Shown here: piece by piece, positions 9,727-16,949 of the stretch
How the letters are laid out: the number at the start of each line of letters is the position of its first letter
Position numbering within the stretch: position 1 is the stretch's first letter
Made by a program: the position numbers and the translations under genes
The notes under the pieces: generated by a model
Told to the model about the DNA's origin: nothing
Databases searched by the model: none
Seen by the model: only the letters and a program-made list of their open reading frames with translations
From: Desulfospira joergensenii DSM 10085
GTDB taxonomy: Bacteria > Desulfobacterota > Desulfobacteria > Desulfobacterales > Desulfobacteraceae
Assembly (NCBI RefSeq): GCF_000420085.1
Contig: NZ_ATUG01000001.1
Span: forward strand, 124,001-188,000
Length of the DNA stretch: 64,000 bases
Direction: 5' to 3'

Positions 9727-10356
9727 TCAATTCTCAATTGTTCTGATGATTCCCCGGGTGAACATTTCAAAAATCATTGAAAGCCTCTGATCAAGATCCT
9801 CTTCATCCTCTTCCCGGAACAATGAGGCCCAGGCCGCAGAATGGACGATATCACTGAAAAGCTCGGCCATGTCCCGCCGGGGGTAGGCTTTGATTTCACC
9901 GGCTTCAATCCCCTGGGCCAGGATATCCCGGAACAGGCTGACCATCTTCTCATGGAGCCGGTTCACCCTCTGGTTGAGTTTGGGCATGGCCACGCCGTCG
10001 ATATTGGATCTTTCGGAAATATAGATTTTCACCACTTCCCGGTTGGCCCTGTAAAACCGGGCCTGGGCCTTCATGCAGGCCCAAAGCTTTTCACTGGCCC
10101 TGCGGTTCTCGTCCTGTTTGATTTCAAATAAAATATGCCCCAGTTCATGGACCCTTTCAATGACCAGGTCATGGTACATCTCCTTTTTCCCGGGAAAATA
10201 TTTGTAAATGGTACCCAGAGGGTATTGGGAGGCCTTTGATATCTGGGCCATGGTGGTGGAATGGAACCCCCTGGACGCAAATATCTCCATGGCGGTTTCA
10301 AGGATCTCCTGCCGTTTTCTTAGATCATCCCTCTCTTTTCGGGTCATTTGAGCCAT
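9727..10356 (-). CDS. TetR family transcriptional regulator of the acyl-CoA dehydrogenase operon
   Basis: 209-residue regulator with an N-terminal helix-turn-helix (ILETAMEIFASRGFHSTTM then SKASQYPLGTIYKYFPGKK, residues about 14-60), the standard TetR layout, and a ligand-binding C-terminal half with the TetR_C residues of the FadR/YsiA type. It precedes the acyl-CoA dehydrogenase gene and is preceded by two matching palindromes, one overlapping a good sigma-70 -10 element (see 10379-10441). That arrangement suggests autorepression relieved by an acyl-CoA. The ligand is inferred, not visible. Confidence 0.9.
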   Translation of the reverse strand: MAQMTRKERDDLRKRQEILETAMEIFASRGFHSTTMAQISKASQYPLGTIYKYFPGKKEMYHDLVIERVHELGHILFEIKQDENRRASEKLWACMKAQARFYRANREVVKIYISERSNIDGVAMPKLNQRVNRLHEKMVSLFRDILAQGIEAGEIKAYPRRDMAELFSDIVHSAAWASLFREEDEEDLDQRLSMIFEMFTRGIIRTIEN

Positions 10357-10378
10357 TCATAAACCATTGTTTCAAATT

Positions 10379-10441
10379 TAGAATACTGATTCTATAGACA
10401 GGTGCCGGGGTTTTGTCAAGGAAAAACTGAATACTAATTCA
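10379..10441 (-). promoter_or_regulatory. Sigma-70 promoter with two TetR operators
   Basis: On the minus strand a perfect -35 TTGACA (10414-10419) is followed after 17 bp by TATAGA (10391-10396). The palindrome TAGAAT-N4-ATTCTA (10379-10394) overlaps the -10, and a second palindrome TGAAT-N4-ATTCA (10428-10441) sits just upstream of the -35. The two share the core GAATACTRATTC. They lie 23 and 72 bases upstream of the TetR start codon, the expected place for autoregulatory operators. Confidence 0.72.
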
Positions 10442-10622
10442 TTCTCAATTTTTTGGATATCTTTTGAATAAGTCATTTAAAATTAAGAATTATTTAGAAC
10501 AGGCACCCAAATAAAAAAATGAACATTTATTCACAGGCCGGAATTTTTACAGGATCAAAAATAGATGGGGAGGAGGATTGAACTCAGAGAGGAGAACCTC
10601 TTTGTCTACCCCTTCTCAGTTC

Positions 10623-12884
10623 TCACTTATTCTGCCAGGTCCGGAGAACCGCCTCTGCCTCTTTCACATAATTCTTGGATAAGAGATCTTCAGCATGGGT
10701 CCGGGCCTCTTCCATGGAAAGATTTGAAATGATTTCCTGGACCCGGACCAGGAACCGAGGATCGACGCTCAAGGCAGAGATGCCCACCCCCAGAAGAAAG
10801 GGAATATAGAGAGGATCATGGGCCATTTCACCGCAGACCGAGACATCAATCCCGTGGAAGGCAGCGGCCCGGGAAATCTTTGCAATTCCCCGGGTTACGG
10901 CCGGATGATGGGGCAGATAATAATCCGCCACTCCTTTATTGGAGCGGTCAACCCCCAGCATATATTGAACAAAATCATTGGTGCCGATGGAAAAAAAATC
11001 CGCTTCCCGGGCAAACCCGTCCAGGATCTCCAGAACCGAGGGCAATTCGATCATCATCCCGATTTCGACATCGGTATTGTGGTCGAACTCTTCCCGGGAC
11101 AGATCGGCCATGCTCTCATTGAGAATCTGCTTTGCTGTGCGGAATTCATCAAGGGATGAAACCAGGGGAAACATGATCCGGAGGTTTTTCCTCCCGGCAC
11201 CGGCCCTGAGAATGGCCCGGATCTGGGCCCGGAAGATATCCGGGTGCTTCAGGGAAAAGCGGATGGATCTCAGTCCCAGCTCAGGATTGGCCTCTTCTGG
11301 GGAATTGGAATAGGCTAAAGATTTCTCCCCCCCGGTATCCAGGGTCCGGACGGTGACAGGGCAATCCTCCACCTCATCAAAAAGACGCTTGTAAATCAGA
11401 TATTGCTCACCCTCGGTGGGAAAGGCCGACCGGATCAGGAAAGGAAACTCCGTCCGGTACAGGCCGATCCCCCCCACCTTGAGTCTCTTGGCCAGGGAGA
11501 TCTCGCTGAGTAAATTGATATTGGACAGAAGAATCACCTCCTGTCCGTCCCGGGTCAGGGTTTTCCCGGCAAGTTTTTCCTCCCGGACTCTTTTTTCCAG
11601 CCTCTTTTGGCTTCTGAAAAGGGAAAGGGTCTCTTTATCCGGGCGGATATAGATATTTCCAAGGTCCCCGTCCATGAGGATCTCTGTGCCCTGGGCGAGA
11701 TTCAAAAGCCTGGATTCTTCCACAAGGATCAAAGGAATCTTAAGGGACCGGGACAGGATGGTCACATGGGAGGTAACCCCTCCGCCGGTCAGAATAATGC
11801 CCCGGGCCCCGCCGGACACCAGTTTCAGGATATCGGAAGGATAGATCTGACGGGCAATGACGATGCTGTCCTTCCCGCAATCATCATCCCCTTCCCCGGT
11901 TGTGAGGTTCTTCAGAATTCTGACAGCCAGATCTTCCACATCCTGGGCTTTTTCCTTCATATGGGCGTGGGAGCTTGCCGAAAAGATAGAAATATATTTA
12001 CCGGCAATTTCCCGAACCGCTTGAAAAGGGGATCTTCCCAGATCAATGAGGTCTTTCATCTTTCCGGTAAAATTCTTATCCTTTAAAATCATGAAATGGG
12101 CGGTAAAGATCAGGGAAGCACTTTCCGGCAGCTTCCTGGCAAACTCCTTTTGAAGATCTGTGAGCTCCTGGAGGGTTCTGTCAAGGGCACGGGAAAAATC
12201 CTGGCAGGTGAGTTCTTTTTCAAAAAAGGAATCATCATAGAGCAGGGATTTCCGATTCTCATTCAAAATCACAGCCTTGCCATGGCCTGTCCCTCCGGCC
12301 GCCGCCCTGCCCTTGATAAAAGAGGGGGGAACAGAAACCGGTTCAGCTTCCCTGGGTTGATCGATCTCGATCAATAGTCTGGCGTTTTCCACAGCCCCGG
12401 CCAGCTGGGTAACCACCGCCCGGATAATTTTTTCATCGGAAGGCTCAAAGTAGTCTGCATCCCTGTGCTGGACCACCAGTACCCCGATTTTTTCCGCTCC
12501 CCGCTTGATGGGCATACATAAGAAGGAGTTAAAAGCTTCTTCCCCGGCCTCTTTAAAGTACTTGAACCCGGGATTTTGACTGGCCCGGCCTTCCCTTACA
12601 GGGGAGAGGGTTTCAAAGGACCGTCCCACAAGTCCTTCCCCGGGCTTCATGGACACCCGGTTCACCGCCCCGGGCTTAAGCCCCCGGGTCGCCTTGAGCA
12701 CCAGTTTTTTTGAGATTTCATTGTAAAGATAGATGGAACAGACATGGGCTTTGAAGTGACCGGCCACAAGATCTGCGGCCTTCTGGAGAAAGCCCTGGAT
12801 ATCCGGACTTCCCGCCACAAGATCGGTGAGTTCGCTGATATTAAATAAGAGGTCTAAGCGGCCGGATTCTCGCTTATGTGTCAT
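10623..12884 (-). CDS. ptsP: Phosphoenolpyruvate-protein phosphotransferase PtsP (enzyme I-Ntr)
   Basis: First enzyme of the nitrogen-related PTS: transfers phosphate from PEP to NPr. The 753-residue protein carries a GAF domain (about residues 15-170) ahead of a full enzyme I. The active-site His lies in TGGGVTSHVTILSRS (about 365-379), the PEP-binding region shows GIGLYRTEFPFL, GLRSIRFSLKHPDIF and IGTNDFVQYMLGVDR, and the catalytic Cys is in VSVCGEMAHD near residue 695. No HPr/NPr or EIIA gene is nearby. Start is the ATG at 12884 with no obvious strong ribosome site. Length and domain order are normal for PtsP. Confidence 0.93.
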   Translation of the reverse strand: MTHKRESGRLDLLFNISELTDLVAGSPDIQGFLQKAADLVAGHFKAHVCSIYLYNEISKKLVLKATRGLKPGAVNRVSMKPGEGLVGRSFETLSPVREGRASQNPGFKYFKEAGEEAFNSFLCMPIKRGAEKIGVLVVQHRDADYFEPSDEKIIRAVVTQLAGAVENARLLIEIDQPREAEPVSVPPSFIKGRAAAGGTGHGKAVILNENRKSLLYDDSFFEKELTCQDFSRALDRTLQELTDLQKEFARKLPESASLIFTAHFMILKDKNFTGKMKDLIDLGRSPFQAVREIAGKYISIFSASSHAHMKEKAQDVEDLAVRILKNLTTGEGDDDCGKDSIVIARQIYPSDILKLVSGGARGIILTGGGVTSHVTILSRSLKIPLILVEESRLLNLAQGTEILMDGDLGNIYIRPDKETLSLFRSQKRLEKRVREEKLAGKTLTRDGQEVILLSNINLLSEISLAKRLKVGGIGLYRTEFPFLIRSAFPTEGEQYLIYKRLFDEVEDCPVTVRTLDTGGEKSLAYSNSPEEANPELGLRSIRFSLKHPDIFRAQIRAILRAGAGRKNLRIMFPLVSSLDEFRTAKQILNESMADLSREEFDHNTDVEIGMMIELPSVLEILDGFAREADFFSIGTNDFVQYMLGVDRSNKGVADYYLPHHPAVTRGIAKISRAAAFHGIDVSVCGEMAHDPLYIPFLLGVGISALSVDPRFLVRVQEIISNLSMEEARTHAEDLLSKNYVKEAEAVLRTWQNK

Positions 12885-13235
12885 TTTTATATTAGAAACA
12901 GTCGTTAACGGTTGGTCAAGAATTCAAAAAGGAGCAAGGCTTCCTATTATTACTTTTTTTCTTATAAATATTACATTTTTTTCCCAAGTTTTCAACTCAA
13001 TTTTACACACAATAGGATTGTTCATTTTATGAATTATATTTATAAATTAATTTATATTTTTAATTCTCGGCAAATCGTCTTTCCATAACGATCTTTGAAA
13101 CTCATTTATCGCAAGCCTCATAAAAAGGGGAATTAGGCATAAAAATTGCAATTTACGGCGATTAATGCATCTATAATTACGGGAACCAAAAAAATTGGAG
13201 TCCCAACAACAATCCATCTATTTCAAGGAGGGAAG
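12885..13235. other. A/T-rich intergenic region upstream of the PEP-CTERM gene
   Basis: 351 bases between the divergent ptsP and the PEP-CTERM gene, conspicuously A/T-rich (for example 12940-13070). A strong ribosome site AAGGAGGG lies at 13225-13232. No protein, RNA or convincing promoter box was recognised; it presumably holds promoters for both flanking genes. Confidence 0.5.
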
Positions 13236-14087
13236 ATGAAAAAAATTTTATTGTTCATTTCTGCAATTGCAATTATTTTGGCCATCAATGGAATGGCTCA
13301 GGCCACACAGGTTACATTGACATTTGATCCTAATGACATATTGGATTTATACCCATCTGAAGCTGGGGACGAAAATGTAGCCGGTGAAACCAAGGCTACC
13401 CAAGTCAACGCCCGCAGATACCACAAATCTTGGGCCAGCACATATTATGAAACCTTTTACAACCCAGCGGCCCCGCATGACCAATCAACTGATTACAATA
13501 ATTATTTGGCTTGGAGAAGCTCTCTCACCGATGATGGAGAAGGAATTGCCATGTTTAACACTTGGTTCCTGGACAATCCTGCTGTGAAGTCATGGGGAGA
13601 AACTGCTGTTGCAAAACCTGGCACCGAAGTTTCGGCCACTGCTGCCGACGGCTGGACATTTCGCCTTATTGAAAACCCTTACGGACTTGGAGGCACATCC
13701 GTACAATGGTGGACAACTGATTCAACTAAACTGCTACAGCCTGGAGGCGTTGACATCAGCGAATTTAGCTTTACTATCGATTTGTATTACGATACCGGGA
13801 CCGAAGGTTGGGACGGCAGTGATGTAGGTGTTTCGATAGGAGATGAAATTAGATTCTGGGTTGGTGGCATAAACGGCGATGACGAATACTTCTATAACCA
13901 GGCGACCCAAGCAATTTTCTCAGAAGATTATTCTAAAACATCTTATGAAATGGACGATTTGGGAGAGGGCTTTGAAGCCATGCTAACAGCTACGGCCAGC
14001 GCACCAGTTCCAGAACCCACCACAATAGCTCTCTTTGGTTTCGGCCTTTTAAGCCTGGCAGGAGTCACCAGAAGAAGAGTCAAGTAG
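13236..14087 (+). CDS. Secreted PEP-CTERM sorting domain protein
   Basis: 283 residues from the ATG at 13236, which follows AAGGAGGG by 3 bases and begins a clean signal peptide (MKKILLFISAIAIILAING, cleavage near AQA-T). The body is acidic, rich in Asp, Tyr and Trp, without a recognised catalytic domain. The C-terminus is a textbook PEP-CTERM tail: VPEPTTIALFGFGLLSLAG followed by TRRRVK, the signal recognised by exosortase (EpsH/Xrt) for surface display or polysaccharide-linked export. No exosortase or exopolysaccharide gene is in the window. Base composition is A/T-richer than neighbours, and the gene stands alone between divergent ptsP and the convergent qrc operon. Confidence 0.87.
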   Translation: MKKILLFISAIAIILAINGMAQATQVTLTFDPNDILDLYPSEAGDENVAGETKATQVNARRYHKSWASTYYETFYNPAAPHDQSTDYNNYLAWRSSLTDDGEGIAMFNTWFLDNPAVKSWGETAVAKPGTEVSATAADGWTFRLIENPYGLGGTSVQWWTTDSTKLLQPGGVDISEFSFTIDLYYDTGTEGWDGSDVGVSIGDEIRFWVGGINGDDEYFYNQATQAIFSEDYSKTSYEMDDLGEGFEAMLTATASAPVPEPTTIALFGFGLLSLAGVTRRRVK

Positions 14088-14131
14088 AAAACCCCACCGA
14101 CACCTGGATAAACGGAGGGCAGTTTCCATTA

Positions 14132-14165
14132 AGCAAAGGGCAGGAATAATTCCCTGCCCTTTGCT
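14132..14165 (+). terminator. Hairpin after the PEP-CTERM gene
   Basis: Perfect 13-bp stem AGCAAAGGGCAGG / CCTGCCCTTTGCT around an 8-base loop, 44 bases after the stop codon. The + side tail (CGTTATCCCTT) is not a strong T-run; function as terminator is inferred from position and stem strength. Confidence 0.65.
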
Positions 14166-14531
14166 CGTTATCCCTTAATCATTTTCATCAACTATGGTTT
14201 ACCCCCCCAGAACTGCCGAATCCGCTTACAATAAAATAATTAAAATAATCCACCGACACTCTCGAATCACCGAGGAAATTGTATCCCTGATCAACGACAA
14301 ATAGTTTTTTCCTTCCAGGAATTATGAATGACGCTGATCAAGAGGAGAGCGGCACCTATACAATAAACGATATCGGCAGGCAGGCAGGCAAAATATACTA
14401 ACCATCTGCCGGCTATCCTCGTGGAAGGCCCTATGGGATTTTAAAAAACCGGTTTAACATAATGTTCTCCATGGCTGGATCGCCATACAGTTTCCATCTT
14501 ACCAGCTGGAAACCGGAAGCTGTACCCCAAA
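14166..14531. other. Non-coding stretch between convergent genes
   Basis: Between the PEP-CTERM terminator and the qrc terminator. It contains a short run of GGCA units near 14376-14392 and a 7-bp inverted repeat GTTTCCA/TGGAAAC near 14489-14512. No gene was recognised; a 36-codon open stretch near 14214-14305 could be a degraded gene end but has no start and no recognisable homologue. Confidence 0.4.
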
Positions 14532-14583
14532 AAAGGAAAAGCGCATCCCAGACCCCGAAAGATCTGAAATGCGCTTTTCCTTT
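14532..14583 (-). terminator. Rho-independent terminator of the qrc operon
   Basis: 15-bp perfect stem AAAGGAAAAGCGCAT / ATGCGCTTTTCCTTT with a 22-base loop. On the minus strand the stem runs directly into TTTTTTTGGGG, a classical T-tract, 33 bases after the stop of the small gene at 14616. Confidence 0.85.
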
Positions 14584-14615
14584 AACCTCTGTATTTTTCT
14601 TACTAGGGCAACTTT

Positions 14616-14774
14616 TTAATGATGCGAATCCCCGCTGTCGTTCATGGTGTCATAGGCGGCCTTGGCCACGCAGAATGTCATGCCGGCGCCCAGGATGCCG
14701 ATGGCATACCAGAATCCGCCGAAGAAAATGGCATGGCCGATGTCCCAGGCCCATTCAAAGCAAAATGGAAACAT
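14616..14774 (-). CDS. Small membrane protein, last gene of the qrc operon
   Basis: A 52-codon gene found by reading the minus strand between qrcD and the terminator. Its ATG (14774) lies 13 bp after the qrcD stop codon and behind a good AAAGGAG ribosome site. The product begins MFPFCFEWAWDIGHAIFFGG, continues with a hydrophobic stretch (FWYAIGILGAGMTFCVAKAA) and ends in a short polar His/Asp tail, so one transmembrane helix is predicted, possibly extended by the aromatic N-terminus. Position, ribosome site and terminator after it argue that it is translated with QrcABCD. The published Qrc complex is described with four subunits; a fifth small subunit is an inference. Confidence 0.75.
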   Translation of the reverse strand: MFPFCFEWAWDIGHAIFFGGFWYAIGILGAGMTFCVAKAAYDTMNDSGDSHH

Positions 14775-14786
14775 AAGTCTTCTCCT

Positions 14787-16034
14787 TTATTGTTCAGCCT
14801 GGGGCTGGTTCAGTTCCTGTTCCTGGGGGAACACGGGCAGGTAACGGTATGTTACCGCGATCAGAATAATTCCATAGGCCACGGGCAGGATGGTGGTTGC
14901 GATTTCCTGCCAGGAGGGGAAGTAGAGGGCCCAGGTATCAAAACTCATGACCGGGACAGCCATGATCTGGAGGACCATGACCCAGCGGTTAAGGCAGACC
15001 CCGATAACCCCCAGGATAATGGCCGCAAGCCTTAAGCTCGGGTTTTCCCGGGTGGATCTGTTGATCAGAATCAATCCGGGAATCACGCCGCACAGGATGA
15101 TCTCTGTAAAGAGGATCCAGTATCCGTAAAAGGCATTGTTGCTGTAAAAATGACTGATCTTAAATCCCAGGCTCGGTGCGGTCACCGTGGCCCAGTATAT
15201 GGTATCAATGATCTTGGCAATAATATAGGTGGTGATCATCCAGCCGGATATCTTGGCCAGCAGGTGGACGGTTTTGTCGCTCACCAGTTTTTTGCCGGTG
15301 ACGGCTTCTGTGATCTTTGTCACCAGCAGGGTAAAGCAGGGACCGAATGCCGCGGCAGACCAGGTAAAGAGAAAAAAGGTCCAGGGCCAGATCAAAAGAC
15401 CTTCCCTTACGGCAAAGGGACGGCCGAACATGACGCCGGCCACTCCGCCCAGGGATCCCTGGTGGAAAAAGGAGAGGAACGCGCCGGTGGCGGCAAATAC
15501 AGCCATGACCCCGTGCATATTGTGGGCCAGGTGATGGAAAAAGGGCACCTTGTTCATCTGCCGGTTTTCCAGGATATTGGGAATGAACTCAATGGTGAGA
15601 ACCGCAAAGTAGCAGGACAGACAGAAGGCCACCTCGGTGAGCATGGAATGAACATTGGCGTGCCAGAAAATAAACCATCCCCGCAGGGGCTGGCCGATAT
15701 CAATGGCCAGGATCAAAAGGGCCGAGCTGTAACAGATAAACCCGATGATCACGGCAAAGTTGATGATGTTTTTCAGCTCATCCACCTTGAATATATACTT
15801 GAGCAGGCCGGTGAAAAAAGCACCGCCTCCTACGGCAATAACGGCAAGGTCGGCCCAGATCCAGAGGGCAAACCCGTAATAATCGTTCATATTGGTCTGG
15901 TTCAGGCCTTTAAACCAGCACAGCAGCATGGCAAAGACCCCCCAGAGCAGTACGGCACCGACCAGGGCTATCCCAATCATAAACTTTGGAAAAGAGCACC
16001 TTTTGGCACCTTCGGGTATTAATGCAGAATCCAT
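14787..16034 (-). CDS. qrcD: Qrc complex membrane subunit QrcD (NrfD/PsrC family)
   Basis: 415-residue polytopic membrane protein, about ten hydrophobic helices, of the NrfD/PsrC family that binds menaquinone/menaquinol in the membrane. In Qrc it takes up electrons and protons linked to quinone reduction. Visible features include the HANVHSMLTEVAF segment (about 141-153) and the Trp-rich GLLIWPWTFFLFTWSAAAFGP loop. ATG at 16034 with a GGAG ribosome site. It directly follows qrcC (28-bp gap) and precedes the small membrane gene at 14616. Assignment rests on the gene order with QrcA, QrcB and QrcC. Confidence 0.92.
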   Translation of the reverse strand: MDSALIPEGAKRCSFPKFMIGIALVGAVLLWGVFAMLLCWFKGLNQTNMNDYYGFALWIWADLAVIAVGGGAFFTGLLKYIFKVDELKNIINFAVIIGFICYSSALLILAIDIGQPLRGWFIFWHANVHSMLTEVAFCLSCYFAVLTIEFIPNILENRQMNKVPFFHHLAHNMHGVMAVFAATGAFLSFFHQGSLGGVAGVMFGRPFAVREGLLIWPWTFFLFTWSAAAFGPCFTLLVTKITEAVTGKKLVSDKTVHLLAKISGWMITTYIIAKIIDTIYWATVTAPSLGFKISHFYSNNAFYGYWILFTEIILCGVIPGLILINRSTRENPSLRLAAIILGVIGVCLNRWVMVLQIMAVPVMSFDTWALYFPSWQEIATTILPVAYGIILIAVTYRYLPVFPQEQELNQPQAEQ

Positions 16035-16062
16035 AGTGTTTGTCTCCTAAGTCTTTGAAAAA

Positions 16063-16917
16063 TTATTCATGGGATGCAGACCCGTGATGGTTCTTGACCT
16101 TGTCCCATTCACCGTCAAGGTAATTGTCCCCGGCCTTTCTGACCCATTCCCGTTCAGACATGTAATAGACCTTGGTATTGGTGCCCAGGCGCTCAAGGAG
16201 CCTGAAAACCTTGGGATTTCTGGATTTCCCCACCACGTGCCTGTTCATGGGATCGGGATGGGGATCCGGCTTGACGATCTGGTGAACCTCGTGGGAGGGA
16301 TTGTTTAAGTCGCCGAACACGATGGCCCCTGCCGGGCATGCCGTGGTGCATGCCGTCTGATACTCTTTTTCCTCGATTTCACGCTCTTCCACATAGGCCT
16401 TTTCCCTGGCCAGCTGGTACCTGTGGTAGCAAAAACTGCATTTTTCCACCACCCCCCGCATCCTGGGGGATACATTGGGGCTAAGATAATTTTCCATGCC
16501 TTCGGGCCAGGTGGGGTCCCACCAGTTAAAGTACCTGGCATGGTAGGGGCAGGCCCCCATGCAGTACCGGCATCCGAAGCACCGGGTATAGATCTGGCTG
16601 ACAATTCCCGTGTCATGCCCGTAATCCGTGGCCGTGGCCGGGCATACGGAGACGCAGGGGGAATGGCCGTGGTCTCCCTTGCCCCCGCAATGCTGGCAGG
16701 GTCTGGGCATGTAGACCACCTCTGTATCTGGAAAGGGTTTGTTATTGGTCAGTTTATAAACCCGCATCCAGGTGATGCTGTCCTTTTTTCTGGACTCATC
16801 CTCCTTAAACGGAACATTATTCTCTGACATGCAAGATACCATGCAGGAGCCGCATCCGGTGCATTTGTCCAGATCAATAACCATTCCGAACTTATGTGCT
16901 TTTTTATCGTGTATCAT
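16063..16917 (-). CDS. qrcC: Qrc complex iron-sulfur subunit QrcC
   Basis: 284-residue periplasmic-side ferredoxin-like subunit. Four cysteine groups for [4Fe-4S] clusters are seen: CTGCGSCMVSC (Cys19, 22, 25, 29), CQHCGGKGDHGHSPCVSVCP, CFGCRYCMGACP, and CSFCYHR with CTTACPAG. This is the layout of DmsB/PsrB-type electron-transfer subunits. It would carry electrons between the QrcB/QrcA periplasmic part and membrane QrcD. No signal peptide is present, as in other proteins exported with a Tat partner (QrcB). Gene order qrcA-B-C-D is standard. Confidence 0.93.
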   Translation of the reverse strand: MIHDKKAHKFGMVIDLDKCTGCGSCMVSCMSENNVPFKEDESRKKDSITWMRVYKLTNNKPFPDTEVVYMPRPCQHCGGKGDHGHSPCVSVCPATATDYGHDTGIVSQIYTRCFGCRYCMGACPYHARYFNWWDPTWPEGMENYLSPNVSPRMRGVVEKCSFCYHRYQLAREKAYVEEREIEEKEYQTACTTACPAGAIVFGDLNNPSHEVHQIVKPDPHPDPMNRHVVGKSRNPKVFRLLERLGTNTKVYYMSEREWVRKAGDNYLDGEWDKVKNHHGSASHE

Positions 16918-16949
16918 CAGAACCTCTTAAGATTTTTATTCATTTAGGC

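Noticed and set aside
14214..14305. Open stretch of about 30 codons (AESAYNKIIKIIHRHS-like) as a possible gene remnant
   Set aside because: No start, no partner sequence and no family match; too short to support.
14376..14392. Run of GGCA units
   Set aside because: Only about four units; no sign of a functional tandem repeat.
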